Of a stretch of DNA of 64,000 nucleotides, positions 22,301-34,994 are shown in pieces. The notes below the pieces were generated by a model. The model did not search any database. It saw nothing but the letters and a program-made list of their open reading frames with translations, and was not told where the DNA came from. The stretch comes from Craterostigma plantagineum (taxonomy: Eukaryota > Streptophyta > Magnoliopsida > Lamiales > Linderniaceae), in contig JAPQWV010000012.1 of assembly GCA_027422505.1 (NCBI GenBank), positions 24,319,501-24,383,500 on the forward strand, in the 5' to 3' direction. Each line of letters begins with the position of its first letter. Position 1 is the first letter of the stretch. The translations under genes were made by a program, and so were the position numbers.

Positions 22301-24820
22301 TCAACGTTCTTTCAGATTTTCAAAGTCTTCAACGATTGTTTCAAGACTCAATCTTGTAACAAATTCTCTCTCAATATATATCATTAACGCATCTGAGAGA
22401 AAGTCTTCCTCCATTTACTTCGAAGCCTAGTCTTCACAATATTCATTGCCGAAAATGAACGCTATGTAGTAGCAGTAGAAACTGGAAGAGTAAGCACAAG
22501 TACAATCAATCGGAACACGAGATTGTATGTCACCGACTTATTAGTCGTCACCAACCATCGACATATTCTAAAATAGAGGAATTTTATAGTCATCACATTT
22601 GACTATATTGTACTCGTAGTGCTTCAGCTGTATCTGCAATTGCTCCAGCTCATCCTTTGTAAAATCTTCCATATAATACTTTTCAGCTAATTTACATATA
22701 TCTTCATCGCTTAAAATCTCCGTAGCATTTTGAGGATTTAAAGAATTACTAAGAATGAGCAATTCCATAGCATCTTCACTAAAGCGACTCTTAATCTCTT
22801 GCAACTGGGAGTCTATGGCAGCATAAAAGAGGTTTACCTGATAATGATGCTCAATGGTGATATTATCTGAATGATTACGAACTCGACCTCACCCTCTTCT
22901 ATCAATATAACGAGCACCAAAATCAGGAGTATCAATATTTCGAGCTTCACAAAAAGATCTTACCTTTACTAGAAGATCCTCCCAATTGTTATCCCTCATC
23001 TTCTGGAGTAAATTCTTGGTAGACAAACAAGCTCCATTGCATTAACTATATCTTGAGACTTGCACTGTAAAGCTTGACAAAGGACATCTGTGATCTCCAT
23101 TACATCTTTCATAAGATATAAGATAAATATAAAATCAAAAGAAGTAATTTCATCATAAATCAATGTAGCCTCTGCTCGTTGGGAAGGAAGTCCGTCATCC
23201 ATAATCTTAAGCAATACTGTACACGCTGCACTAAACATCTTAATTAGGCCGATCACAGATCTCAAATGAGAACTTCAACGTGTATCAGCAGCTCGCTGTA
23301 AAGTACAAATCTGATTAAGTCCACTCCCTGACTCTAGTTCACCGATGGCAATCAAATGTGCAATATCATCTGCATGAGCTTGCTTTAATTCATCGTTACG
23401 CTTACACGAAGAACCAACAAGATTAACAACATTAGTTAATCTATAAAAAAACCGATGAATAGGTGTGACATGTTTTGCTGATGAAACTAAAGCCAACTGC
23501 AATCGGTGGGTAGAGCAATGAATATAATAAGCAGTTCTGCAATCTTTTGCAATCAAAGCTTGCAATCCATTAAACTCACCCCTCATGTTACTAGCTCCAT
23601 CATCTCCTTGGCCTCTAATATTTTGAACGTCCAAGTTATAGTGAGCTAAAGCAGAATATATAACACCTTTTCAGGTCAAAGAAGTTGTATCAGATACCTG
23701 AGGCCCAAACAAACGTTCAACTTAGTGTGAGATAAAAAAAAGCATATTTATATAACGCCTTTAAGAGTCCTATCAAATACCTGAAAAAGCCCAAAGAAAC
23801 GTTCCTGAATGAGCCCTTTAGCATTCACAAACCTTAACACAATAGACATTTGCTCTCCTTTTGACTCATCACGGGCTTCATCAACAATTATGCAATATTT
23901 TACAACTCCAAGTTCTTCACGAATTGCATTCTTAACTCTCACAGAAAGCACATGAAGTATCTGCTTCTGAATATCGTGACTCGTATACTTGGCATTTTTT
24001 GGAGCTTTCGCAATCGCCTTCGCAAGCTCGTCATTATATCAAGTTACGAAATACAATAACTCAAGAAAATTACCGCGATTTGATGGGCAAGATCTCTCGT
24101 CATGACCTCTAAATGCAATACCTTGAAGTGCGAAAAATCGTACAACATCTATATGAGCCTTTAATCGGAGACGATTAATTGCAATTTGTTGAGCATCAAA
24201 GTTATCAAACCTCCTTGCTATATGTTGTGGTTTATTCATCAAATCCTCGCACGCTTTTTCAGCATTACAATGTAGTGAAGAAACATTCTCCTTTCCTATG
24301 TGGGTTAGAAAAGCACAAGCTTTTCCATTTTTAACTTTCTTCCCATTATCAAACCCATCAACGGTAAAAGCCGTCTGATTTGAGCACGCCGATGGCTTGT
24401 TAAAGATAAAACATGGAAAGCAATACGCTTTATCTTTAGCCGGCGAGTACTCCAACCAAGGATATTGTTTGTACCAGGTGGATTGAAATCTCCGTGGGTG
24501 CTTATTTTTATTAAGCGGAAACTCCTGAAGAATTGGTTGATATGCCTTTAGATTTATATAAGCTCGGCGTACCTCTTCTTGCTGGTTAGGATTATATTCC
24601 CAAATTTGCCGACGTATCCCGGGATCACGCTCCAAAGAATTGAGATCAACATCTTCTATTTCTGTAGTTTTGAATGTTTTAAGAGGAACTTGGGATGAAA
24701 CATCATTGTCATTGGATAATGGCGTCGGCGCCGGAGCCGGCGAAGCGATCATCGGGGAAGATATATCTTCATTTGCCCTCTTTCTTTGAAAAATCTATCA
24801 ATAGTGATTGCTTTTCCCAT
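22301..24820 (-). pseudogene. hAT transposase, TTF-type zinc finger/DUF4371 class, pseudogene
   Basis: Begins at 24820 with MGKAITIDRFFKE. A one-base frameshift follows, then the TTF-type zinc finger region (CFPCFIFNKPSA; SNQTAFTVDGFDNGKK), the DUF4371 region (RGNFLELL), an in-frame stop near 24039, and the catalytic domain with GQGDDGASNMRGE and HCSTHRLQL. The usual W after AADTR is a TGA. The C-terminal hAT dimerisation block (RSFSAMNIVKTRLRSK) is recognisable at about 22420-22460 behind another stop. At least four disruptions, so no active enzyme. Confidence 0.85.
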
Positions 24821-25436
24821 TGATGTGAAATCTACAATCATAAAACAATTTAAATTCAGTACCGAACAATAAACTATCAATTGTAAAAAGACAATGAATA
24901 ATCGAAGATTAAAGGAAATTCGATATAACCTTGAAATATCTAAGTGAGTTTGTTCGGATGAATATGATAAAGTTAGGGAAAGCGAATGAATTGTCTTGTT
25001 CCTTGATGTTAAAGAGACGCCTATAAGAGGTTTATGCGAATTGTAGTTGTTCAAGAGCAAAAAAATCTTCAGCCAAGGTTTATGCGAATTGTGTCCAAGA
25101 GCAAAAAAATCTTCAGCCACTGCACTGCAAAACGACGACTCACGATTGTTTTTTTTAATACAATTTTGGCCTAACTCTTACCCAAGAAGCAGCCCAGCTC
25201 ACCAGTAGCCCAGCAAGCCCAGTTCGTCTTCTATTTTTTTTAATAACTTTTAAAAATTCACAAAAAGCTAGCAAATGGATTCGAACTTGGGTCTCTTTGA
25301 CATAGACTCAAGAACCCTGCCGCTGGCCCAAACGCATATATTGATCTGATAGTAAAAACAAAGTTACTTATATATATATATATATATATATGATATGTTT
25401 AACTACGATATAGTACTAAAAGTTTCGAAAATTTTC

Positions 25437-25461
25437 GGGGGGGGGGGGGGGGGGGGGGGGG
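25437..25461 (+). repeat. 25-base poly-G tract
   Basis: A run of 25 consecutive G inside the right terminal region of the hAT element; the left end has only five. It could form G-quadruplexes and is also a likely place for an assembly length error. Confidence 0.9.
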
Positions 25462-25481
25462 TCCTACAGTAAATCCGCCCC

Positions 25482-25483
<2 letters not shown>

Positions 25484-25555
<72 letters not shown>
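25484..25555. repeat. GAT trinucleotide microsatellite
   Basis: About 24 ATG/GAT units directly after the hAT right end; on the minus strand they read as poly-His codons. It probably arose by expansion of the GATGAT target site. Confidence 0.9.
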
Positions 25556-25557
<2 letters not shown>

Positions 25558-26660
25558 AATACAATATTGAAGTTACCATTACCATACATTTGATTGGAAT
25601 TAAATCGAGGGCCTCATTTTCTAAGCTCGGCTTAAATATTATGGGAAATTCTATTGAGAATACTAAATAAACCCCCTATTATTGGAAAAAGCAAAGGCAT
25701 TAAAGTTTTTAATTAACTATCAACAAATCGTTTATCTACATTTATTGCTTGTATTCTCCCACATCTTAATTATATATGATATAATTATACGATATAAGAT
25801 AACTTTAATCCCTATGTTAGGTTGACTTGATTCCTTTTGTGTGTTTATTATCTTTCCTGTATGTGTATATTTATATGATTATATTGAAATAATTTAATAC
25901 AGTTAGATTATTATAATAGGTAATAATAACTAACAAGTCTAAAACAATCTTTTTTTTCAATCTTTCTGTTATACAAACGGAATATTTTGCGGCATATTGT
26001 ATGCATTCTATTTGTATTATACGAAAATATTTTTATATATTAAAGTAATATTTGAATAAAAATAAAATGTATCAATAGTCCTAAGAAAAAATATGGTGTT
26101 TCTATTGACACTTTCGCTTATTATGAATACCCCTAATTAGTATGAAGAGTAGGCACTAAACAGTGTAAAAGTTTTCAATTATCTTGATTCTTTTTATGTT
26201 TTCGTGGGTTTTATATGTTTGTATGTGTATATATATTATCGAAAATCAATAAAAACGTTAATTTATATAATTCGATTGTCAAAGTGATTGCTAAGGGAAG
26301 AAGTAATTTTTATATAAATATTTGAGAAAATATTGCTACTAAAATTCAAGTCTAACAATATAAATTAATGACTTATTATGTTGTTTTATTAAATAGGACA
26401 AAACTAATATGGTAAATTTCATAAGTTACACGTGTAATCTATAATTAGAATTAAATAAACTATAAATAATTAAGCAAGGAACGTTGAATGCTGAAATCAA
26501 TGTGCAAATGTAAAATAAATTAGTCAATTAATACTTATTAAAAATATGATGAGTTTTACTGTTTACAATGTACGGACATAATTTTTTTCTAAGAAAAAAA
26601 TGATTGCACTAACTTTAAGTTATGTCATTTATTAGGGTGTGCAAATAGCATTTTTCATTT
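25556..26660. other. AT-rich intergenic DNA, nothing recognised
   Basis: Very AT-rich, no ORF above background, no RNA gene and no clear repeat boundary. Confidence 0.4.
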
Positions 26661-26664
26661 ATAA

Positions 26665-27220
26665 GACTATGTTATCAATGACCCCGACAACCGGTTGTGC
26701 AATATAATTAAATAAAATAAATCAAACAAATAAATATTTTCCACAACCCGGTTGGTGGACCAACCTGATTCACCAACCGGTTGTGCTCAGTTTTCAAAAT
26801 TGTTTTTGTGATTTTTATTGATTTTTATGATACATTTAATTATCTATTAAAATTTTATTTTAATTTTTTACCAAAATGATTTTTTTTTCTCTACAAATAA
26901 GGACTAATATTGCTACATTTTGAGTCACAATTTCAAATTATCTATTTCTCTATTATATTTTATAATATATCACAATTCATATTATTTTTCTATCTCCAAT
27001 AACCAAAGTATCCAAATTTTATATCATATAATGTAATCTATTTTCAAACATTCAAATACTACTAAAAATAATTATAAAAAATAAATATTATAGGTTGTGC
27101 TGGGTTGTTGATAAAGTATGAAAATTGTTGAGGTGTATGTTGTGAATGTGGAGGAGAGAGAAATTAATATTTTATTCTCATAACCGGTTGCGAAGATGAT
27201 GGATAAACATAGTCTAAGGG
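26665..27220. mobile_element. Probable MITE with AGACTATGTT ends and ACCGGTT motifs
   Basis: Left AAGACTATGTTATC is mirrored by the right-end complement TTAGACTATGTTTATC. CAACCGGTT-type palindromes follow inwards at both ends and are repeated at about 26745-26790. AT-rich centre without coding capacity. Target duplication not resolved. Confidence 0.5.
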
Positions 27221-27603
27221 GGTAACAATAGTAGCACCCAAATATTATATGTTAAATCTATTCTTTTTGTAAGCTCTGACTTGTGAATAGTTAATTCGTT
27301 CAAGTTTGAAGTTCGAAGTTTTAATCACGGAATAAAATGACATGGTCGTCGGATTGAAATTCTACAAAGGAAAAAATATAAAAGGATTTTGGTCAGTTAA
27401 AAATGGACAGTATAAGGGATCACAGCAATATATTTTGTATTAAATCATACTAATGCCGTAGTAATCGTGATTTTGCACTCGATGGACAATTAATACCAAC
27501 TTTTATTATTTATTAGAATTGCGTAATAAATACGAATACGGAATTCGTTAGTAGACATAAGGGTACTTTGGTAATTCGAGAGCGTGAGCCCTAGCTTGTC
27601 TGC

Positions 27604-27611
27604 TATAAATA
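27604..27611 (+). promoter_or_regulatory. TATA box of the eEF1A gene
   Basis: TATAAATA in a GC-richer context about 680 bases before the ATG. The distance is explained by a 5' UTR intron, a standard feature of plant eEF1A genes: a plausible donor is near 27715 and an acceptor CACAG ends at 28268, 14 bases before the ATG. Confidence 0.6.
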
Positions 27612-28282
27612 GGCGCAGGACCCCTAATTTCAGCTCATCGTGTTCTTTAGCATCAGTCGAGCTGCGGCGAGAGTTTAGAGTTCGCGCTACTTTCAGAGCC
27701 TCTGCAGATTCGTAGGTTAGATATTGTTTTAGTTCAATGTTCTCAGCTGCTGAGTTTTATTGTATGGACTTGGTGTAACGTGTTCGTTTCAGTTTTGTAA
27801 TTGTTTGTCGTTAGATGTGAGATTTGAGAACTGATTATCTACTATGCGTTACCATATGCGTTTATGTGTTTCGTTCTGTTTTGGATTTGTGATGTTAGTC
27901 TCGTCTTCAGATCTGTTGATCTGTTGTGCCGATCTGATCATGTGTTCTTTCTACTCGGTCTCCATGTCTACTACTCTTTTACTGCGTTTATCTGTTTCAT
28001 TTCTTAAATTTTGTGCTTTATTTTACTATAGTTTTGGTGTCTGAAACAGCTCTTGTTTGTAGCCATAGTTTTTCAATTCCTTTCATCAACTGTTATAGCC
28101 ATAATTTCTGAAACGTATCAATCACTTTCCAAATCTGGGTTTACGACTCACTGCTTTTGTTTGGTCGTCTTTAATCCGTCATTACAGCGATTGAAATCAG
28201 GAAATATGTTGAATTATGGATTCACTGCTTGTATTTTTGGTCGTGATAACTTCCATTCGTCCTCACAGTTTCTTCTGCAAAG

Positions 28283-29717
28283 ATGGGTAAAGAAAAGACT
28301 CACATAAACATCGTCGTCATCGGGCACGTCGACTCTGGCAAGTCGACCACCACGGGCCACTTGATCTACAAATTGGGCGGAATCGACAAGCGTGTCATCG
28401 AGAGGTTCGAGAAGGAAGCCGCCGAGATGAACAAGAGGTCATTCAAGTACGCCTGGGTGCTCGACAAGCTCAAGGCCGAGCGCGAGCGTGGAATCACCAT
28501 CGACATCGCCCTGTGGAAGTTCGAGACCACCAAATACTATTGCACAGTCATTGATGCCCCCGGCCACCGCGACTTCATCAAGAACATGATCACTGGCACT
28601 TCTCAGGCTGACTGCGCTGTTCTCATCATTGATTCAACCACAGGTGGTTTCGAGGCGGGAATTTCCAAGGATGGCCAGACCCGCGAGCACGCCTTGTTGG
28701 CCTTTACCCTTGGTGTGAAGCAGATGATCTGTTGCTGTAACAAGGTAAGAAGACTTTTTACTTGCTTGAGTTTGTGGGGTGCAAATATTTTGTGTTCTAA
28801 TATACCAAATCTTGTTAACCTGTGCACAGATGGACGCCACGACCCCAAAGTATTCGAAGGCAAGGTACGACGAAATCATCAAGGAAGTTTCGTCGTACTT
28901 GAAGAAGGTGGGCTACAACCCCGACAAAATCCCGTTCGTGCCCATCTCGGGATTCGAGGGGGACAACATGATCGAGAGGTCGACCAACCTCGACTGGTAC
29001 AAAGGCCCGACCCTCCTCGAAGCTCTGGACCAAATTCAGGAGCCAAAGAGGCCCTCAGACAAGCCCCTCCGCCTCCCACTTCAGGACGTATACAAGATTG
29101 GCGGGATTGGCACCGTGCCCGTTGGTCGGGTCGAGACGGGCGTGGTCAAGCCCGGGATGGTCGTCACCTTCGGCCCGACGGGCCTGACCACTGAGGTCAA
29201 GTCAGTCGAGATGCACCACGAGGCGCTCCAAGAGGCTCTCCCCGGCGACAACGTAGGGTTCAACGTGAAGAACGTTGCAGTCAAGGATCTCAAGCGTGGC
29301 TACGTTGCATCGAACTCAAAGGACGACCCCGCCAAGGAAGCTGCGAACTTCACTTCTCAGGTGATCATCATGAACCACCCCGGGCAGATTGGCAATGGGT
29401 ACGCGCCCGTGCTCGACTGCCACACGTCGCACATTGCCGTGAAGTTTGCCGAGCTGCTGACTAAGATCGATAGGAGGTCGGGCAAGGAGCTTGAGAAGGA
29501 GCCCAAGTTCTTGAAGAACGGAGATGCTGGGATGGTTAAGATGATTCCTACTAAGCCTATGGTGGTCGAGACTTTCTCTGAGTACCCGCCTTTGGGTAGG
29601 TTTGCTGTGCGTGATATGAGGCAGACGGTGGCTGTTGGGGTTATTAAGAATGTGGAGAAGAAGGACCCGAGCGGTGCGAAGGTGACCAAGGCTGCTGCTA
29701 AGAAGGGAGCCAAGTGA
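28283..29717 (+). CDS. EF1A: Elongation factor 1-alpha (eEF1A)
   Basis: Two coding exons, 28283-28744 and 28830-29717, joined at a phase-0 GT-AG intron. The product is 449 residues, the usual plant length. It delivers aminoacyl-tRNA to the ribosomal A site as a GTPase in the cytosol. G1 GHVDSGKST is at residues 14-22, G3 DAPGH at 91-95 and G4 NKMD at 153-156 (split by the intron after NK). Domains 2 and 3 follow, ending in a lysine-rich tail AAKKGAK. Codons in the coding part are markedly GC-rich compared with neighbours, as for a highly expressed gene. Frame intact. Confidence 0.97.
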
Positions 29718-30362
29718 GAAGAGCTATCTATCTGAGGTAATTGTGATTTTGAAATTTTCAATTTTTGTCTTGTTTGAGGGAATGGGATTGTGACAGACTT
29801 GTGTATCTTTGGATGAGCATATGCAGACTCTGTTTTTTACTATGGTGTTTTATTAGCCTCTTTGAGGTGTTCTCAATTAAATATTCTTGCTCTCTTCGTG
29901 CTAATATCCCTTCTGAAAATTCAAGTGTTTTTTTACGTAACAAAAACTTGAATGATTTAGCCTTTCCTTGTTCTCCATCGTTGCAGATACATCATTGGTT
30001 TTCACAAGCTTGAATCTATCCAAATTCGTTATGATTTCTAGTGCATGTTTATTTTTTTAGCTTACTATATGCAAGAAAAATATAATTTTATGTCCTAATC
30101 TTGCCGCCCTTGCGGGATGTTTTACAAATTCTCAATTCAATAATATGTATTTCGGAAAATAGGCAAATTGACGAACTAGTTTCCCAAAGCCATTGTAAAT
30201 CAACCTCAATCTTTGAGGTCGTTGTTCGCTGGGAAGTACATACAGTTCGAATAGCCTGACCAAAAATTTCTCGGCAAGGCTGCACAAGTCCAAATCTTAA
30301 CAAAACAAAAATGCATTTTACGTACAATCAATCTACTCATTCTTTGCCAAAAGAATCAGCAA
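29718..30362. other. eEF1A 3' UTR and converging 3' flank of the PITP gene
   Basis: T-rich 3' UTR of eEF1A followed by the 3' flank of the minus-strand lipid-transfer gene. No other gene seen. Confidence 0.5.
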
Positions 30363-32367
30363 CTATATACTAATATTTTGGGCATCCTCTAAATCATCTT
30401 CGTCTCCCTCCATACAACCCCGGCCGAGCTTCTGCGACAGAAAAGAAACATAGAACACTATCGTTCATGGCACTATTATCTTCCACCACCTTGGAGAAAA
30501 GAAAGAAAAAACAAAAAAAAAAAACAAATCGATCTTCGCTTGTCATTATTTACCTTGTTGAGAGCAGAGTCGCTCTGTCTCTCAAGCTCTCTCATCACCT
30601 CCACCGTTAGCCCAAACCACTGTTCGATCCAACTAAAACAGTTTCTGTGACTCTCAAGGAAGAGCGCCCTCTCCCCCTGTGCAAATATTTCCGCAAAAAC
30701 TCCATTTTAAAAAAAAAAAAAACCTTTTTTTCGAACAAATTCTCACACACGCATCCGCTGCGTGAAAAACCCGTGTAAGAATTTTTTTAAAAAGTGCAAA
30801 CTTTTTTTCCGTAGTTAATTACCGCGAGCAGAGCTTGTTCGAGCCTGCTGCCAAAGCCCCAGTAAGGAGCATCTATTGTTACAAGCTTGTAAGCCGTCAT
30901 TACAGGGTTACAATTGTCCTGAAGGAAAAAAATTGTAATCTTTCTAACAAATACATATGCAATAATCATAAGATTAACATGTGTTGGGGATTTGATTATT
31001 GACCTCCCATCCGTATAATAAGGGCCCACGGCCGCTATTTGCAGATTCAAACTGAGACAAATCTACGTTATTACTACCGATGATGTAACTCCAATAATCG
31101 CTCGTGTCTGTAGCTATGTCGAGCATCTCTACTTGCCTAATCGCCAGTTGTTCTTTCGTGAGGCCGTGTACCTGGAAAATGTTTCGATAGTAAAGAAAAA
31201 AAAGGGACACAAAAAAGGTAACGTTTTTATGTAACTCTACAACTTACGTTTTCAGACATGCCTCTATCTGCCTTGTGAACGGTCTCCACGGTAAGGATGA
31301 ACTTTGAGAAATATGGGCACTGAGGAAGAATCAGTTATCTTGCATAAAATCTCCATAACTCATTTGAAGGACTAAAATGAAAATGAGCAACTGTAAGGAT
31401 AGAGCAAATGAGTTCTTACCTTGATAACTGTCGTGATTTTGTGCCAACATCATGGGAAAAAAGGAAACTTTAGTTCGATTTGAGCGTTTGAAGTAAAGAA
31501 TGCTGCCGTAATAATACTATGATTTACGCTAAGGTTGAAGGCATACCAGATTTACACCTCGGATATGCGTTCCAAGATTCTTCTTGCATAACGAGGGCAT
31601 TGGTTGGTGCGATTTTAGTCAGCCAAGTGGGAGCTTTGCTGGGAAAATCAGGACGTATTAAAACGAATAACCTGAAAACTCGATTTATCACAGAAGCATC
31701 AACATAGAATTTTTGTTTAATTACCTCTGTAACCTGTAGATTTTCAAGGTGTATTGACCTTTGCCAAACTCTTCATCTTCGAAGGGTCTGTTCTCCAATA
31801 CCTCAACCCCTTCAGTCCCTGTGGTGTTCTGCTGCTGCATTTTCATTACCATATACATCTGAGCTACTTGATACTGCAATAATCACAAACACAAATAACC
31901 TTAATCAGTGTCATCCCAAATATGAAGATGACTAAACAATAAACACAATGTTTTGGTTTTTTATATTACCTCATCCAAAGATAAAGGCATGACTACTCGG
32001 CTTCAAGGTTAAGTCCCAGTTGGAAAAGGAACACTGGTTAAGGAACACAAAAGGCTATGGCTATGCATATCCAAAAAAAAGTTCAGCTTTTGTCGCGAGA
32101 AATGAGCTGCTAACAGTTTCCTAAGATTTTAATTCTATCATACAATCTGAAATATCAAGAAAGCAGCAAGGTTCACAGAATATGAAGCATGAGCAAGCAA
32201 AGCATATGATATACAGAATACAATAAAACACTAGCTAATAAGCATGATGAAAAAAGGGAGAAACAAGAAAACCCACAAACCAAAAAACGAAAACATAGGC
32301 ACAAACGAAGCCAAAATCGATACAAGGAAAACAACATTAGAGGATACAATTCTTTCATCTGAACCAT
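30363..32367 (-). CDS. Class I phosphatidylinositol transfer protein (START-like)
   Basis: Ten coding exons with consistent phases: 32367-32348, 32000-31970, 31873-31725, 31638-31547, 31427-31420, 31319-31248, 31171-31004, 30918-30823, 30676-30554, 30431-30363. The product is 275 residues. It starts MVQMKEF, then RVVMPLSLDEYQVAQMYM, the typical PITP N terminus. Later blocks are NRPFEDEEFGKGQYT, WNAYPRCK, NVDLSQFES and TIDAPYWGFGSRLEQ. The family binds one phospholipid in a closed cavity and exchanges phosphatidylinositol/phosphatidylcholine between membranes. The acidic C-terminal tail (GDEDDLEDA) is variable in the family. Exon 5 is a microexon of 8 bases; without it the frame breaks. No disruption seen. 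Confidence 0.9.
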
Positions 32368-32950
32368 GACTGCTCAGCTTTTTCAATACCAATATGAAAA
32401 CGAACGTTTTACGAGCTGGGACGAATTTCAGAGGGCACGCACCACAGGGATTTGGAGAAAAAGGAGGAACTTCAAAGAATCCAAGTGGGCAAAGGAAGGA
32501 AAAAAAGCTTCGGCCAAAGTGTGATTAACAACGAAACAATGTCGGATAATAAACGCCAAGAAAAACGCAAGGAGATGGGATGAAATCTATATATATAAAT
32601 ATTTGATGAAATAAATATACAGGTTTGTGACGGTGATGGAGCTGCCTGCGAGCGAGCGTGTCTTTTGGTTTCTCTCTTACTTTTCTTAACGTTAGGAAAG
32701 TCCACGTGTTGCTTCGTCAAAATTGGCTGACGTACCTTTGTAAGACTAAGACATACAAAGAGACACAGCGAAGCTGCCGAAATATTCTTAAATAAATAAA
32801 TATAAAATAATAAATAAATAAATAAATAGAAGAAAGAGAAAAGGAAAAGCCAGCAAGTTTTGGCGGTTCTGTTATTCTTATACTTTGGCGGGTATTTACA
32901 GTCGGCCACCGTTATTCCGTGTAATTATGATTCAACCCTTTTTATCTGGG

Positions 32951-33912
32951 TAAATTCCTTATCAGACCCTGTCAGAATTCAGTACCCCTACGAAAAAATC
33001 TTCCTGTTAAGTACTCATCTGCAAAAAGTTGTGTGTTTAATACTCCTAAACAGTGAACGGACGGAAATACCCTTTCCTGATATTAAATTGGGCATCATAC
33101 CAACTATTCTGATTATTATACCAATTGTTATTCTCATTATACCAACTGTTATCGTTATTATACCAGCAGAATTGAACCTAATAAACAGATGCTATAATTT
33201 ACTCAGTTTCTGGTATAATAGCAAAATTAGTTGGTATAATCTCCAACTTTGCTGTATAAAAATAACTTTATTTATTGGTATTATAACTGAGATAGATGGT
33301 ATAATAACGATAATGTATGGTATATATTTTCCACAATTTATGGTATAATTGCAAAAATTGGTTGGTATATAATTCAATTTCGCTGTATAAAATTAAAATA
33401 ACAATTTATTGGTATAATAACGAAATAGATGGTATAATCTCCTCAATTTCTGGTATAATAGCAAAATCAGTTGGTATAATGCCTAATTTTTTATAAATTA
33501 TAATACCTTTATTTATTGGTATAATTACGAAAACAAATGGTATAATTTCCATAATTTCTAGTATAATAGCATAATCAGTTAGTATAATGTCCAATTTCAT
33601 TTTATAAAATTCGAATTATAATAACGTAGTATAATGTTCGAACATTTGGTATAATTTCTACAAATTTCTGGTATAATTTCAATTTTATTGGTATAATAAC
33701 AAGTTTTGTTGGTATAATTCATGTGAAATTATTTATTCAACTTCAATGGAATATGTGAGACAGGGGTATTTTCGCCTTTTTAACGCTGAAAAGACCTTTT
33801 TATGTACTGCAGAGGAATAAATTTTCAGATAGGTACTTATAAGGAAGAAGAAATAATTCGAGTGGTATTTAAGAGGAAGTTTAAACTTTGAGAGGGACTA
33901 ATAAGGAATTAA
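32951..33912. mobile_element. MITE-like element filled with GGTATAAT repeats
   Basis: Ends TAAATTCCTTATCAGACC (left) and TTAATTCCTTATTAGTCC (right, other strand) form an inverted pair of about 24 bases. Between 33085 and 33725 the string TGGTATAAT recurs over twenty times at irregular 20-35 base spacing. No real coding potential; long ORFs here are products of the repeat. Target duplication unclear. Confidence 0.6.
33085..33725 (+). repeat. Degenerate TTGGTATAAT repeat array
   Basis: Short AT-rich units built around (T)TGGTATAAT, separated by variable spacers such as AGCAAAATTAG and AACGAAATAGA. It lies wholly inside the 32951-33912 element. Confidence 0.75.
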
Positions 33913-34500
33913 CACTTTTATCTATTCTGTTTTATTAATCCTTGGGACTTTGTTTAAACTGTCCATTTTGATTCAATTTTGTTCTGTCAATTGTGAATTA
34001 TTAAAAATATTAAAATATATTGTGAAACCAACCTAAAACAGTTATTGAACCACGTTCTTATTGACCAAACCTATCGGATGAAAAATAAAAATGCCACAAA
34101 TTGTTCACTTCTATATATTATAGATAAAATTAATATAATCTATATGTATATGCAAGGGAAACATTATTCATGGTTTACAGACCAATGATATACTTTCACT
34201 CGTATGTGTTGAAGTTTGTATAATATTTAATTTTGTCATAATCGTCCCGAAAATAGGGGTTATGCATGATATTAAACTAATATATCATAAATAAACATTT
34301 TATGTTCAAAGTTCGACCGACCCGACCCGGTGATAATTATATGGATCCGCCCAAGAGTCGAAACCCAGCCAGCCTCTATCTATATAACGCACTAGATATC
34401 CTTTGGCTCTCTTTTACGTGTTTCTCGAATCTGTGGACGTATTGCTTTTATCTCTCAACAAATTCTTGTACATTCCCGCACAAGGTCGTTCGTCGCCGAT
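33913..34500. other. Upstream region and 5' UTR start of NOT4
   Basis: AT-rich, no ORF supported. A TATA-like CTATATAAC at about 34378 precedes the likely transcription start of the plus-strand NOT4 gene; a 5' UTR intron appears to end at 34988 (TTTTCCTCCAG). Confidence 0.4.
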
Positions 34501-34994
34501 TTTAATTGCATCCTTTTCTATTGCGATCCGAAAATCGACTGTGAGTCCCGGATAATCATATCTCAGTTATTGGTTTTCGGATCCGACATTTTACGATGTC
34601 TGGAAAAATCTCGTTTGGTTTTTCAATCGATCCGATTTGAGTATTTTGGTGGATAATTAGTCAAGAACTTTAGTGGTTGCGCCTTTTTTTAGGATTTTAT
34701 GTTGACCTTTAGGGTGGGGATCGATTTTCTGATTTTTCTTTTAATCGATCTATTGATTGTTCAATCTTCTAGAATTCGAAAGTCAATGTGTGGTTTTAGT
34801 CGATTCGTAGGTTTTGTGGTTTGCGTTCCCGTTGGATTGGGGAGTTCTGTTTCAAGATGAAGATGAGGTTTTTATTGGGGGTTTGATTAAGTTTTAAGAA
34901 TCTTTTTGATGATGTAGTTATATATTGGATTTGAATAGTCGTTGTGTTCTTTTTGTAAATCTATTGTGATGTGCTGCTTTTCCTCCAGGCAACA

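Larger units (their letters stand above)
18590..25483 (-). mobile_element. Decayed hAT transposon (TTF zinc-finger type)
   Basis: Left end AGGACGGATCCAGG; right end, on the other strand, CAGGGGCGGAT. Both are followed inwards by G-rich runs (left CCGGGGG, right a 25-G tract). ATGATGAT flanks the element at 18582-18589 and 25484-25491, matching an 8-bp hAT target duplication, though the right copy runs into a GAT microsatellite so the register is ambiguous. The transposase is on the minus strand. A 3.56-kb solo LTR is nested near the left end. Confidence 0.75.

Noticed and set aside
25403..25585. ORF with a poly-His run
   Set aside because: Product of the GAT microsatellite and poly-G tract.
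28603..29761. Several ORFs antisense to eEF1A
   Set aside because: Shadows of the GC-rich eEF1A coding exons.
32860..33600. ORFs rich in IIPI/IIPT repeats
   Set aside because: They read through the GGTATAAT array of a MITE-like element, not a gene.
33085..33725. CRISPR-like array
   Set aside because: Repeats are short, AT-rich and irregularly spaced in plant DNA; no array structure or cas genes.
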